Positions 16,745-25,641 of a stretch of 64,000 nucleotides of DNA are shown here, one piece after another. The translations under genes were made by a program, and so were the position numbers. The notes under the pieces were generated by a model. It saw only the letters and a program-made list of their open reading frames with translations, did no database searches and was not told where the DNA came from. The stretch lies in the NCBI GenBank assembly GCA_002432425.1, contig DJEL01000031.1, positions 34,725 through 98,724 on the forward strand, written 5' to 3'. How positions within the stretch are numbered: the first letter of the stretch is position 1; each line of letters opens with the position of its first letter. The DNA is from Lachnospiraceae bacterium UBA5899. GTDB taxonomy: Bacteria; Bacillota; Clostridia; Lachnospirales; Lachnospiraceae.

Positions 16745-17884
16745 CTACTCTATTCCGAGATAATACAATAAAATTTCCGTTGCAATATGATCCCCTAAAA
16801 TCTGATAACCGGTGTCATTCGGATGCAGACTGTCTGCCAGCAGATTTGCCGCTACCTGCGGGTCATTGCCGTCCATGAAATCGATATTATACAGTTCAAT
16901 CAGGTGGAATCCGTTTCTCTCTGCCACTATTCTTTGCTGCTCCAGATAATCATTCAGGGTAGGCGTTCCTCCCGCAAAGCCAACCACTTCCGTTGAAGTG
17001 TCCACTGCTGCCGTAGGATATGCCGTGACGACAAAGAAATCGGTGGAAGGATAATACTCACCCAGATAATCCATCAGTATCTGGAGCTGTCCGCAGTAAC
17101 CGGATGTAGAACCCGAATCCAGCGTGCCGAAGTCTTTTTTCTCCAGAGTTGTCAGGTAGTCATTCAGCCCTGCGTACATGACAATAATCTGGCTGTTGAT
17201 GTTAAAAAGCTGATCCTTATCCATAGCAATGGAATATGTGGAATCACCGGTATAGTCGGCAATCATTCTGCCTCCCTTTCCGTTATTTAACACGGTTCCG
17301 AAATGCAGGGCATCCTGCACATAATTCACATAACTGATGTACCTGCCGGTGCCGTCCACATTGCCGCCGATGCCCTCCGTTACACTGTCGCCCACAAAGG
17401 TTATCTGGATATTCGGGAAACTGCAGTCTGCTGCGCCTAAAATCAGTTTATCCAGCTCGTTTATCTTTAAGGTCTTTTCGTAGGAATTGCTCCAGCCGTA
17501 TACTTCCTTCCGTTCCGCCACATAGCCTCTTATGGCATCCACTTCTTCCTGTGTCAGGGAATCTGCCTGCCATAAAACATTGCCGCTCACATCCGTTATG
17601 GCGTGTGACCCAGCCAGTGCCTCTCCGGGTGTTACCGGATCCGGTGTAGCAGCCGGCTCTGTTTCTGCGGATCCTGTTTCCTGCGGAGTCGTTTCCGGCA
17701 GTATGGTGCCGGTTTCCGATGTTTCGTTGTTTCCGTTTTCCTGCTGTTCTTTCTGTGCCATATATTCATGAAAGTCCTTGTAATTCCGACGGTAATCAAT
17801 GTAATCGCCGCTGAGAATCACAACTCCTAAGAACAAAAGCACCACGACCAAAAAGGATGCTATATATTTAAAGTCTACTTTCAT
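16745..17884 (-). CDS. Membrane-anchored SGNH/GDSL hydrolase
   Basis: Protein of 379 residues. One N-terminal membrane segment (about 7-25), a Thr/Glu/Pro-rich linker (about 45-90), then an SGNH domain with all blocks: FVGDSVTEG (nucleophile Ser), NNGKGG, MYAGLNDYL (Gly and Asn) and DSLHPN (Asp and His). It should act outside the cell as a deacetylase or acyl transferase on glycan. Start 17884 is chosen for AGAGAGAA just upstream; an in-frame start at 17929 is less likely. It lies directly upstream of the acyltransferase at 15686. Confidence 0.87.
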   Translation of the reverse strand: MKVDFKYIASFLVVVLLFLGVVILSGDYIDYRRNYKDFHEYMAQKEQQENGNNETSETGTILPETTPQETGSAETEPAATPDPVTPGEALAGSHAITDVSGNVLWQADSLTQEEVDAIRGYVAERKEVYGWSNSYEKTLKINELDKLILGAADCSFPNIQITFVGDSVTEGIGGNVDGTGRYISYVNYVQDALHFGTVLNNGKGGRMIADYTGDSTYSIAMDKDQLFNINSQIIVMYAGLNDYLTTLEKKDFGTLDSGSTSGYCGQLQILMDYLGEYYPSTDFFVVTAYPTAAVDTSTEVVGFAGGTPTLNDYLEQQRIVAERNGFHLIELYNIDFMDGNDPQVAANLLADSLHPNDTGYQILGDHIATEILLYYLGIE

Positions 17885-17969
17885 ACTTGTTCTCTCTTTC
17901 TTTTCACCCTGTCTGCTTTTGCATCCCACTTATAGTAACACTTTTTTCAAAAAAAAACATCTTAATTTT

Positions 17970-19466
17970 TTATTGCGATTTCCGCAAAATCACCTTTTCT
18001 TTTCCATAATATGCCGCAATATTCTCATTAATCCAGTAATTTGGCTCTCCCTCCTCCACAATATCCGTAAAGTAAAGTACATGCGGTTTCACGGAAAAAG
18101 GCTCCGCTTCCACCACGGTGACATCGGGATTCTTATAGTCCGTAAGTCTCTCCTGTGCTTCCGCATAATAGGTCTTTGCCTCCCCGTTCGCCAAAGAACG
18201 CAGCGCAGATACGGAAGAAAACGTATTCTTATCCGATGTGCCTGCGAAGATAAGCAGTACAAGCACGAAAAAGATACCCTGCAGCACAGCCGTATACTTG
18301 CCAAGGACAGAAATCACGGTATGCATATCGCGGTAAACTTCCTTTTCTCCTTCCCCGGTTTTCCGTGCCAGCCAGCCGAGTCCGTAAAAAGCATCCGCAT
18401 ATACCAGTAGATAAAATACTATCTGTATCTGGTTCTTTATTCTTCCGGCATCAATGTTGCCCACACCATACAGAGACGGTGTAAAGCTTGCCGCAAAAAC
18501 ACAATAGGAAAAGAAAAACACAACCAACGGGTACCGAAACCTCCATTTCTTTTTGTTTTCGGTTACCATTTTCCAGATGCAGGGAAGCAAAGCCAGCAGT
18601 ACCACTACAAAAAGAGGCGAAATACTTTGCCTTGCGAAATGAGCCGCCTCGGTAAAGGAATGCAGAATAGCGGAAACAGCAGACATTCCGTTCGTTTCTC
18701 CACGTCTTGCCATATTTCCCGGTGCCAGAAGGCTGACCAGAAAGCCTATGCACAAAATGCAACCGGGAACAAGTCGGTGCCAACCTGTTTTCTTATTGCA
18801 GACAACTAAAAAGAATACCCATAAAATCACGCAGATAAGCTCTGTCGTATACTGGCTTCCTCCCGCTATAAATGCAAGTACCGATGCTGCCAGCATATAT
18901 ATAATCTTATTACGCATACCGGAAATTTCATTTCCCCAAAGCATAAAGCCCACAAACAGAATAGAAAGATAATGAAGTCCTGTATAGGAAACCGCTCCCG
19001 CAAACCAATAAAAGCCCTCTGCCGGTGACCGCATGGTCTGAATATTCATAAAGGTAAAAAGCGCCCATATAAGTACAGTTTCTCTTTGATATCCCTTTCC
19101 GAAAAAGGCAGAAACCACACATCTGCAAAAAATATACAGAGAAGCCGTAATCATGGCAAGCATCAGTATCGGTGTCACAAAAGCAGCCTGTTCACTGAAT
19201 GCTCCCGGATTAAAGACCTCAATATAATTGGCAATATAATATCCCCTCCAGCTCTGATACAGATTCCGGGCATAAGTCCACGCATAGAAGAACAGACTTT
19301 TGATGTCTGCTCCTTCCTGTATCAGTTTATGCATTCCCTTACACATGGAATAATCATCGGCTGACAAAACATTGTATCTTCCTATCCACAACAGGGGCAG
19401 CAGGCTTGCCGCCAGAAGAAGTATTGCCGCTGCTGTCATGTATTTACCGTTTTTTTTCATCTTCAT
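17970..19466 (-). CDS. DUF6056-like GT-C membrane protein
   Basis: Protein of 498 residues with about 11 membrane segments. The first external loop has NVLSADDYSM, an Asp pair placed as in GT-C catalytic loops. The middle carries LLAPGNMARRG, and the tail ends NYWINENIAAYYGKEKVIL. Both marks recur in the protein at 46248 and the tail also in the remnant at 35317, so they define one family here. The start overlaps the end of the GtrB-type gene by 23 bp, with GGAAGGGG 6 nt upstream. It is probably the transferase that uses the lipid-linked sugar made by that GtrB. Confidence 0.75.
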   Translation of the reverse strand: MKMKKNGKYMTAAAILLLAASLLPLLWIGRYNVLSADDYSMCKGMHKLIQEGADIKSLFFYAWTYARNLYQSWRGYYIANYIEVFNPGAFSEQAAFVTPILMLAMITASLYIFCRCVVSAFFGKGYQRETVLIWALFTFMNIQTMRSPAEGFYWFAGAVSYTGLHYLSILFVGFMLWGNEISGMRNKIIYMLAASVLAFIAGGSQYTTELICVILWVFFLVVCNKKTGWHRLVPGCILCIGFLVSLLAPGNMARRGETNGMSAVSAILHSFTEAAHFARQSISPLFVVVLLALLPCIWKMVTENKKKWRFRYPLVVFFFSYCVFAASFTPSLYGVGNIDAGRIKNQIQIVFYLLVYADAFYGLGWLARKTGEGEKEVYRDMHTVISVLGKYTAVLQGIFFVLVLLIFAGTSDKNTFSSVSALRSLANGEAKTYYAEAQERLTDYKNPDVTVVEAEPFSVKPHVLYFTDIVEEGEPNYWINENIAAYYGKEKVILRKSQ

Positions 19467-20457
19467 TTCTATCCCCTTCCATACAGTTCCTCGTATCTTC
19501 TGCCCTTTCGTCGGTGGTACGTTTACTGATAATATAACGGGGACGATGTTTTACTTCCATATAAATTTTACCGATATATTCGCCAAGCACACCGATACAA
19601 ATCAACTGGATACCGCCGATAAAAAACATCGCACATATCATACTTGCCCATCCGGCTACCGTCTGACCGATTATATGGGCTATCACCGCCCAGATAATAC
19701 CGATAAATCCCAACAAGGAAACCAAAATTCCCGCCATGGAAATCATGCGGATTGGTTTGTTGCTTAAGCTGGTAATACCGTCAAATGCCAGCGCCAGCAT
19801 CTTACTTAACGGATAATGGCTTTTTCCTGCCATTCTTTCATGTCTTTCATAGTAAACAGATGTGCTCTTGAAACCCACCAGCGGAAACATACCCCTTAAA
19901 AAAAGGTTCACTTCTTCAAAATGGGAAAACTCCTGTAAAGCTCTTGCCGATACCAGCCGGTAATCCGCATGATTATAGATTACATTGCCTCCCAATGCGT
20001 TTAAAAGTTTATAGTAACTCTGTGCCGAAAAACGTTTGAAGAAGGTATCGGAATCCCGGTTGTTGCGGACACCGTAGACTATCTCACAGCCGTCAGCATA
20101 CGCATCTACCATATCCTCCATGGCATGTATATCGTCCTGTCCGTCACAGTCTATGGATATGGTGATATCACAGCTGTTCTTTGCCTCCATAAGCCCTGCC
20201 AGCACAGCATTCTGATGTCCTCTGTTCCGGCTCTGCTGTATTCCGTAAAAATGCTCATTTTCATTTGCCAGCCGGGATATAATCTGCCAGGTGGCATCCC
20301 TGCTGCCATCGTCTATAAACAGGATTTTACTGTTTTCCGCAATCTTATTTTTTTGTATCAGTTCTTGCAGTTCCCCTAAAAACAACGGCGCCGTAATCGG
20401 AAGAACCTCTTCTTCGTTATAACATGGAATGACCATCCAAAGACAGGGTTTGCTCAC
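19444..20457 (-). CDS. GtrB-type polyprenyl-phosphate sugar synthase (GT2)
   Basis: Protein of 337 residues. A GT2 domain (MVIPCYNEEEVLP, FIDDGSRDATW, SIDCDGQDD with the metal-binding acidic pair, and RSSNR-like QSRNRGHQNAVLAG) is followed by two membrane helices (about 235-300) and a basic tail. This is the GtrB/DPM1 layout: transfer of a sugar from UDP to undecaprenyl phosphate on the cytoplasmic face. A GTG start at 20457 overlaps the upstream stop as GTGA and has AGAAAGG 9 nt upstream; the ATG at 20466 leaves no room for a ribosome site. It pairs with the DUF6056 protein encoded next. Confidence 0.88.
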   Translation of the reverse strand: MSKPCLWMVIPCYNEEEVLPITAPLFLGELQELIQKNKIAENSKILFIDDGSRDATWQIISRLANENEHFYGIQQSRNRGHQNAVLAGLMEAKNSCDITISIDCDGQDDIHAMEDMVDAYADGCEIVYGVRNNRDSDTFFKRFSAQSYYKLLNALGGNVIYNHADYRLVSARALQEFSHFEEVNLFLRGMFPLVGFKSTSVYYERHERMAGKSHYPLSKMLALAFDGITSLSNKPIRMISMAGILVSLLGFIGIIWAVIAHIIGQTVAGWASMICAMFFIGGIQLICIGVLGEYIGKIYMEVKHRPRYIISKRTTDERAEDTRNCMEGDRNEDEKKR

Positions 20458-21560
20458 TTCAACCATCCTTTCTCATACAGAAAGATTTTCATTTTCAGAT
20501 CTTCTAATACCTTTCGTAATTGCTCGTATTTCCGGAAGCAGTACAGATTAACGGCTGCCCCCACGCTGTTTTCTTCCGCCAGTCTTAACATTCTTCTGGT
20601 GCGGGAAGATGTTTGCTCCTGCCGGCAGTAACTTACGGTTTCCTTTCCCACCTGTGTTTCCGCGAAACGTTGCAGCTGTTTTTTCAGCTCTCCCGTAACG
20701 AAAAGCTCCTTTAAGGATATATGCGGGGTCATCATATTGTCCAGCATATAGCACAGATAACGGTACAGTTGCGGCATCAGTATTTCTTTTTCCTCCTGGA
20801 AATCCGCAAACTCCTCCGAAAGCAGTCTTCCCAGTGTCAGAATTTCATCCGTATAGTAGGTTTTAATGATGGCATGGGAAATGGAACTCTCCCGCATCCG
20901 GTAAAAATAAAAAAATCCTTCTTTCAGGTAACAGATACTCTCTGCCTCCAGAAGACAGGCATAACTGCAGGCGGCATCCTCTCCCAGACGGATGGAATTG
21001 TCCACCCGCATCTGGTGTTTCCGCAAAAGTTCCCTGCGGAATAACCTGCTGCAGAGGGAAGGCTGGAAGCCAAAGGAAAAATATTCTCCCCGGCTTAACA
21101 TTTCCGGGTATACCTTCTTTTTTAAGGCTTCTTTGTCATAATATCCGCTATCCATATTCTGGGACAGCTGCTCCTCTGTTTTCCCTGCCGCCACAAAATC
21201 GGAAATGACCATATCGGCGCCGGTTTCCTGCGCCTGTCCGCACAGTTTTTCCATCATGCATTCCGCAATCCAGTCGTCCCCGTCCACATATGCCACATAG
21301 GTGCCCAGGGCTTCGGAAAGTCCTGCTTTCCGGGCGCTGACAAGTCCTCCGTTTTCCTTATGGATGACCCGGATGCGCCGGTCTTTTCCGGCATATTCGT
21401 CGCACAGCTTCCCGGTGTTGTCCTTGGAGCCGTCGTCTACCAAAAGCAGTTCAAAATCGGTAAAGGTCTGCCTTAAAATACTGTCCACACACTGCGGCAG
21501 ATAATCTTCCACATTATAAGCCGGCACCACAATACTTAAAAAAGGAGTTCCGTTACTCAT
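20454..21560 (-). CDS. Glycosyltransferase family 2
   Basis: Protein of 368 residues. N-terminal GT-A fold with IVVPAYNVEDYLPQCVDS, LLVDDGSKDNT, VIHKENGGLVSARKAG and AYVDGDDW (DxD). The C-terminal ~150 residues are helical and mostly soluble. Cytoplasmic sugar transfer during repeat-unit assembly; donor and acceptor unknown. AGAGGTGG sits upstream of the ATG, and the gene overlaps the stop of the deacetylase-like gene by 8 bp, so the two are coupled. Confidence 0.9.
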   Translation of the reverse strand: MSNGTPFLSIVVPAYNVEDYLPQCVDSILRQTFTDFELLLVDDGSKDNTGKLCDEYAGKDRRIRVIHKENGGLVSARKAGLSEALGTYVAYVDGDDWIAECMMEKLCGQAQETGADMVISDFVAAGKTEEQLSQNMDSGYYDKEALKKKVYPEMLSRGEYFSFGFQPSLCSRLFRRELLRKHQMRVDNSIRLGEDAACSYACLLEAESICYLKEGFFYFYRMRESSISHAIIKTYYTDEILTLGRLLSEEFADFQEEKEILMPQLYRYLCYMLDNMMTPHISLKELFVTGELKKQLQRFAETQVGKETVSYCRQEQTSSRTRRMLRLAEENSVGAAVNLYCFRKYEQLRKVLEDLKMKIFLYEKGWLK

Positions 21561-22485
21561 CCGCCACCTCTTTCACCCGGGTTTCTTTTTCCAGGAAGGT
21601 ATATTCGTACCCCATTTTAGCAAGCCATCCCAAAGCCGTCTCCAGTTTATCCGCATTGTCCTGAAAACACCATGCATGGGTAAACACCACCACCAGGCGG
21701 TCGCGTTTATGGGCATCCAGAGCTTTAAGAATGTCATCTGTTTTTTCCAGCCGGATATCCGTTACATAGTAACTCAGTTCTCCCGGACGGATACCGTCCC
21801 TTGACTTTAAGAGATTGTCCGCCTGCTCCTTCGTCAGATTGTAGCAGGAATCGCTGTCATTTCCGCAAAGCAGACCCTCCACGCCTTCTTTTTTCAGCAC
21901 CTGCACCATGTCATCCGTGGCGTACCAGTAATGTAGCCTGATGACATGGGCAAGGGACTTTTCTCCCGCAAAATCAAGAATTTCCTGATTAACATTCTCT
22001 ACACCCTCTGCAAATTCTCTGGTTGTCACCCCTTCCTCTTCGGGAGATGCCTCCGTAATACTGTGAAAACCTATTTTCAGCCAGTCTGCACTGTCCTCAA
22101 ATTCTTTTTTGTAAGTATCCGGAAAATCCGCCAGATTATAGGTATCCAGCTTTTCGAAAACATATAAGGTCACTTTCAGACCGTATTCTTCATGCAAATC
22201 CCTTAGTTTTCCCAGTACTTCATTTTCAAATATACTTTCATAACCATGAAAAGAAATATCCTGAAAAACCTGGGTGGCATCGTCTATGCTGAAATGCGTG
22301 TATTTGGGAATGGTTCTTACCCTGTTTAAGGGTTCTTCCGGGGTCCTTTCCGCCTGCAGGGCGTAGAAGATATAGGTTCCCAGAGCAATTCCCAAAAGCA
22401 GCAGGAGCACAAGGATAACTATCTTTATTCGGTTTCGATTTGAATTTCTCCTAACGCTACGTGTCCCCAATATCTGTGACTCCAT
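21553..22485 (-). CDS. Membrane-anchored polysaccharide-deacetylase-like protein
   Basis: Protein of 310 residues. One N-terminal membrane segment (about 22-44) precedes an extracellular NodB-like barrel: HFSIDDA in place of the TFDD metal motif, IGFHSI, VIRLHYWYATDDM and VVFTHAWCF. The metal-ligand set is partly altered, so activity is uncertain. The start at 22485 lies 61 bp inside the end of the wzt gene, an unusually long overlap, with no strong ribosome site; no better ATG, GTG or TTG is seen before the membrane segment. It may trim or deacetylate the exported polymer. Confidence 0.72.
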   Translation of the reverse strand: MESQILGTRSVRRNSNRNRIKIVILVLLLLLGIALGTYIFYALQAERTPEEPLNRVRTIPKYTHFSIDDATQVFQDISFHGYESIFENEVLGKLRDLHEEYGLKVTLYVFEKLDTYNLADFPDTYKKEFEDSADWLKIGFHSITEASPEEEGVTTREFAEGVENVNQEILDFAGEKSLAHVIRLHYWYATDDMVQVLKKEGVEGLLCGNDSDSCYNLTKEQADNLLKSRDGIRPGELSYYVTDIRLEKTDDILKALDAHKRDRLVVVFTHAWCFQDNADKLETALGWLAKMGYEYTFLEKETRVKEVADE

Positions 22486-23699
22486 TCCATCTTGTGGGCG
22501 AAATCCTCACCCGCTTTAATTTCAAAACAGTAGGCATCCTTAACTCCGTCACAGTTCCGGAAGGTGCCGAACTGGTTTACTTCATATAAAATAAGGCTCA
22601 GGGTATACTTACCCGGCACAATATACTGCGTATTCAGGCTGAACGTAACTTCCCTGTCCTCTCCGCATTTTGCCTCAAACGCTTCTTTTGAGGTAATCAT
22701 GGTAACCGGCGTGCCGTCGGCATAATGAATAATGGCGCGGATATACATGTGCAGGTCCTGCTGGTTGGCGGTAAGCGTCAGCTTAAACCGCATTTTGCTG
22801 TTCTGGACAAAAACACTGCTGTCCGCATCCAGCACCTCCAATTTTTTCATGAGCGCCACATGGCTCTTATGCTCTTCCGCTCTGGGGAACTCCTCCAGAT
22901 TGAGCTTCAGGGGCGACTCCTTCACCGTACCCATGTAAATCCGGATGGCTTCTTCCACATTGCCGTCATAAATGATGCGGCCCTTGTCCAGTACCACGCA
23001 GCGGCTGCAAAGCTGCTGGATGGTGTTCATATTGTGGCTGACATACAAAACGGTACGTCCTTCCTTATCCGCCACATCTCCCATTTTTCCCAGACACTTT
23101 TCCTGGAACTTCATATCGCCAACCGCCAGTACCTCATCCATGACAAGGATTTCGGAATCTAAGTGGGCTGCCACGGAAAACGCCAGCTTTACATACATAC
23201 CGGAAGAATATCGTTTAACCGGGGTATCAATGAATTTGCGGCACTCGGAAAACTCGATGATGTCTTCCATTTTTTTATCCACTTCACTTCGGCTCATGCC
23301 TAAGATAGCGCCGTTTAAGTAAATGTTTTCACGCCCCGTCAGTTCACCATGGAAGCCGGTACCCACTTCCAGCATACTGGAAATGCGGCCCTTGATTTTC
23401 ACTTCCCCTTCCGTGGGCGCCGTAACGCGGGAAAGAATTTTTAACAGAGTGGATTTACCGGCGCCGTTGGAGCCGATAATACCCAGGGTTTCCCCTGCCT
23501 TAACCTCTAAATTCACGCCGTTTAACGCCCAGAACTCCGTACCGCTCTCTCTTTTTTCCCCGATTTTCAGATTGGGGTCGTCTTTTCCCGTTTTCTTCGC
23601 CCACCAGCTCTGTAAATCAGCGGTAAGTGTTCCGCCGCCGATGCTGCCGAGCTTATATCTTTTCTTTAAGTTTTCTATCTTAATAACCGTTTCCTGCAT
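22425..23699 (-). CDS. wzt: Wzt-type ABC transporter ATPase
   Basis: Protein of 424 residues. Residues about 5-255 form the ATPase: GSNGAGKST (Walker A), YSSGMYVKLAFSVA (signature), ILVMDEVLAVGD (Walker B) and VSHN (switch His). A C-terminal ~170-residue beta domain follows, as in Wzt proteins that recognise the polymer end before export. It pairs with the permease at 23744 to flip the undecaprenyl-linked polysaccharide. The start at 23699 (MQETVIK) is preferred over 23726, which lacks a ribosome site. Confidence 0.93.
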   Translation of the reverse strand: MQETVIKIENLKKRYKLGSIGGGTLTADLQSWWAKKTGKDDPNLKIGEKRESGTEFWALNGVNLEVKAGETLGIIGSNGAGKSTLLKILSRVTAPTEGEVKIKGRISSMLEVGTGFHGELTGRENIYLNGAILGMSRSEVDKKMEDIIEFSECRKFIDTPVKRYSSGMYVKLAFSVAAHLDSEILVMDEVLAVGDMKFQEKCLGKMGDVADKEGRTVLYVSHNMNTIQQLCSRCVVLDKGRIIYDGNVEEAIRIYMGTVKESPLKLNLEEFPRAEEHKSHVALMKKLEVLDADSSVFVQNSKMRFKLTLTANQQDLHMYIRAIIHYADGTPVTMITSKEAFEAKCGEDREVTFSLNTQYIVPGKYTLSLILYEVNQFGTFRNCDGVKDAYCFEIKAGEDFAHKMEWSHRYWGHVALGEIQIETE

Positions 23700-23743
23700 A
23701 CTGTTTCCATGCCTTTCCGTAACCATAAAACCACTTTTGTAAC

Positions 23744-24586
23744 CTATACGGTATCCATGAAGGTTTTCTCAATCTTGCTGAACAAAAGAACGCCGATAAC
23801 CATAACCACTATCGTGGTAATCCAGCTGATGCCCCAGGAGGCAAACGGAATGTAACCGGTTCCTAAGAAAGCATAGCGGAAAATCGTCACAATGGGAGAC
23901 ACCGGATTTAAGAGATAAATAAACCGGTACCGCTCCGGTATCTGGCTTACGGAATATACAATAGGGCTGGCATACATCCAGAGCTGCACACCAAAGGTCA
24001 CCAGTATGGTTAAATCCCGGTACTTGGTGGTGAGGGAGGAAACAATAATGCCCACTCCCATGCCGAGCATGGCAAGCTGGATAACCAGAATGGGGGTTAA
24101 AAGCGCCCAGGGAGTAATGCCGATGGGCGTACCCGTCAGGGCATAAATCAGTAAAATCACCGCAAACAGACCGAACTGGATGCCCAAGTCCAAAAGTCCC
24201 GTCAGTACCGTGGAAATGGGGGCTACCAGTCTGGGGAAATACACCTTGCCGAATACCCCCGCGTTGGACACAAAGGTATTGGATGTCTGGTTGACGCAGT
24301 AGGCAAAATACGTCCAGATGATATTGCCGGACATATAGAATGCCATCTGCGGCGTTCCGTCCGTGGACAGTCCCGCGATATTACCGAATACCAGCACATA
24401 CATTAAGGTCGTCAGTATCGGGCTGATAATCAGCCACAACGGTCCCAATATGGTCTGCTTGTATTTGGTAACGAAATTTCTTTTCACAAACAGAAAGATT
24501 AAATCCTTGTAGGAAAATAATTCTTTCAGGTTGATATCCCATAAATTATGCTTCGGTTTTAATACGGTTGTCCATTTTTCTTCCAT
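23744..24586 (-). CDS. wzm: Wzm-type ABC-2 polysaccharide permease
   Basis: Protein of 280 residues with six membrane helices and the family start LKELFSYKDLIFLFVKRNF, followed by TKYKQTILGPLWLIISP. It forms the channel through which Wzt exports the lipid-linked glycan (TagG/RfbA type). Start 24586 has GGAAG 8 nt upstream; the in-frame TTG at 24601 falls in that site. The 44-bp gap to wzt and the order wzm then wzt are standard. Confidence 0.93.
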   Translation of the reverse strand: MEEKWTTVLKPKHNLWDINLKELFSYKDLIFLFVKRNFVTKYKQTILGPLWLIISPILTTLMYVLVFGNIAGLSTDGTPQMAFYMSGNIIWTYFAYCVNQTSNTFVSNAGVFGKVYFPRLVAPISTVLTGLLDLGIQFGLFAVILLIYALTGTPIGITPWALLTPILVIQLAMLGMGVGIIVSSLTTKYRDLTILVTFGVQLWMYASPIVYSVSQIPERYRFIYLLNPVSPIVTIFRYAFLGTGYIPFASWGISWITTIVVMVIGVLLFSKIEKTFMDTV

Positions 24587-24603
24587 GATTGTTTCTTCCA
24601 ATT

Positions 24604-25641
24604 TTATTTTTTGTGATTAATCAGCCATTTTTTCCAGGCGGGGTACTCTTTGTTGGATTCATTCAGCCTGCAGGAAAGAAATTCTTTTACTTCAGGCTTT
24701 AGCCAATTATTACCATCTTTATCTGTTCGCTGCCGCAATTCCGCATAAGACGGTGTATCAAGCTCCGGTATATCTCCCAACGCCAGAAAAGAATGTCCAT
24801 TGTAGCAATGATACGTCGGGCAATGACATCCCGTTGCTTCGAAGTGCAATGGTCTGTCAATGTGTTCATATATGTTATCTAACGGTTTACCTGCATAGCA
24901 TTTTGTCATGTTGCCGGTTCCCAGATGCACATAAACGCTCCAGTCTCCCGCATAGCAGAACTTTTCCTGTGGTTTCCCAAAAATACTTTTCTTGAAATCA
25001 AAAAGTGCCGAATCAAATACACCCCATTGTTTATAAAATTCCTCATCTGATAAATCCGACAAAATAGGTATGGAAGGCTGTGTATCGTTGCGCGCAATCG
25101 TTACATGGCACAGCGCTCCCAAATAATGCAATACTTCTTCTTTTAACTGAGGTATATAAGGAATTAATTCATCATGGGGCGTAACCTCTAAAGTAAAAGA
25201 GCACCCGGCTTTATCCATCATCTTTATATTGCTAAAAAACAGCTCTGTAAGATTCATTCTGTGATGTTCCAGATAATGATAGGAAAACTTAAAAATCAAT
25301 CTTTTTAATAATTCCTGTGGAAATTCCGTTATCTTTTTAAGCACATTGGTTACGCTTCCATTCGTAACCACCATGACAAAATGCCCCTCTTCCAATAATG
25401 CTCTGATTACGTTTTCGATGTCCGGGCACAGAAGAGTTTCTCCCCCTCCGCATAAGTTTATCAGGCATGTTCCGCCTAAACGTTTTTTAGAAAGTGCCTG
25501 TGCAATTTCTTCTGCGGAATGTCCAATAGGTTTTAACTCACTTTTCCATTTATTGGTTTGCGTAATATAGCAATAGCTGCACCTGAAATTACATGTTGTA
25601 ACCGGCACATAGCATTCAATATACCTCTTTAATTTAGCCAT
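24604..25641 (-). CDS. Radical SAM protein, unknown substrate
   Basis: Protein of 345 residues. CNFRCSYCYI near residue 17 is the CxxxCxxC cluster motif and LCGGGETLL the SAM-contact motif. Further Cys and His appear late (FCYAGDW, KCYAGKP, TGCHCPTYHCYNGH), which could bind an auxiliary cluster. The gene overlaps the pyruvyltransferase by 8 bp and precedes wzm, so it is part of the glycan operon. Candidate roles are radical epimerisation, dehydration or methylation of a sugar or of an amino-acid substituent; nothing decides among them. Confidence 0.85.
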   Translation of the reverse strand: MAKLKRYIECYVPVTTCNFRCSYCYITQTNKWKSELKPIGHSAEEIAQALSKKRLGGTCLINLCGGGETLLCPDIENVIRALLEEGHFVMVVTNGSVTNVLKKITEFPQELLKRLIFKFSYHYLEHHRMNLTELFFSNIKMMDKAGCSFTLEVTPHDELIPYIPQLKEEVLHYLGALCHVTIARNDTQPSIPILSDLSDEEFYKQWGVFDSALFDFKKSIFGKPQEKFCYAGDWSVYVHLGTGNMTKCYAGKPLDNIYEHIDRPLHFEATGCHCPTYHCYNGHSFLALGDIPELDTPSYAELRQRTDKDGNNWLKPEVKEFLSCRLNESNKEYPAWKKWLINHKK

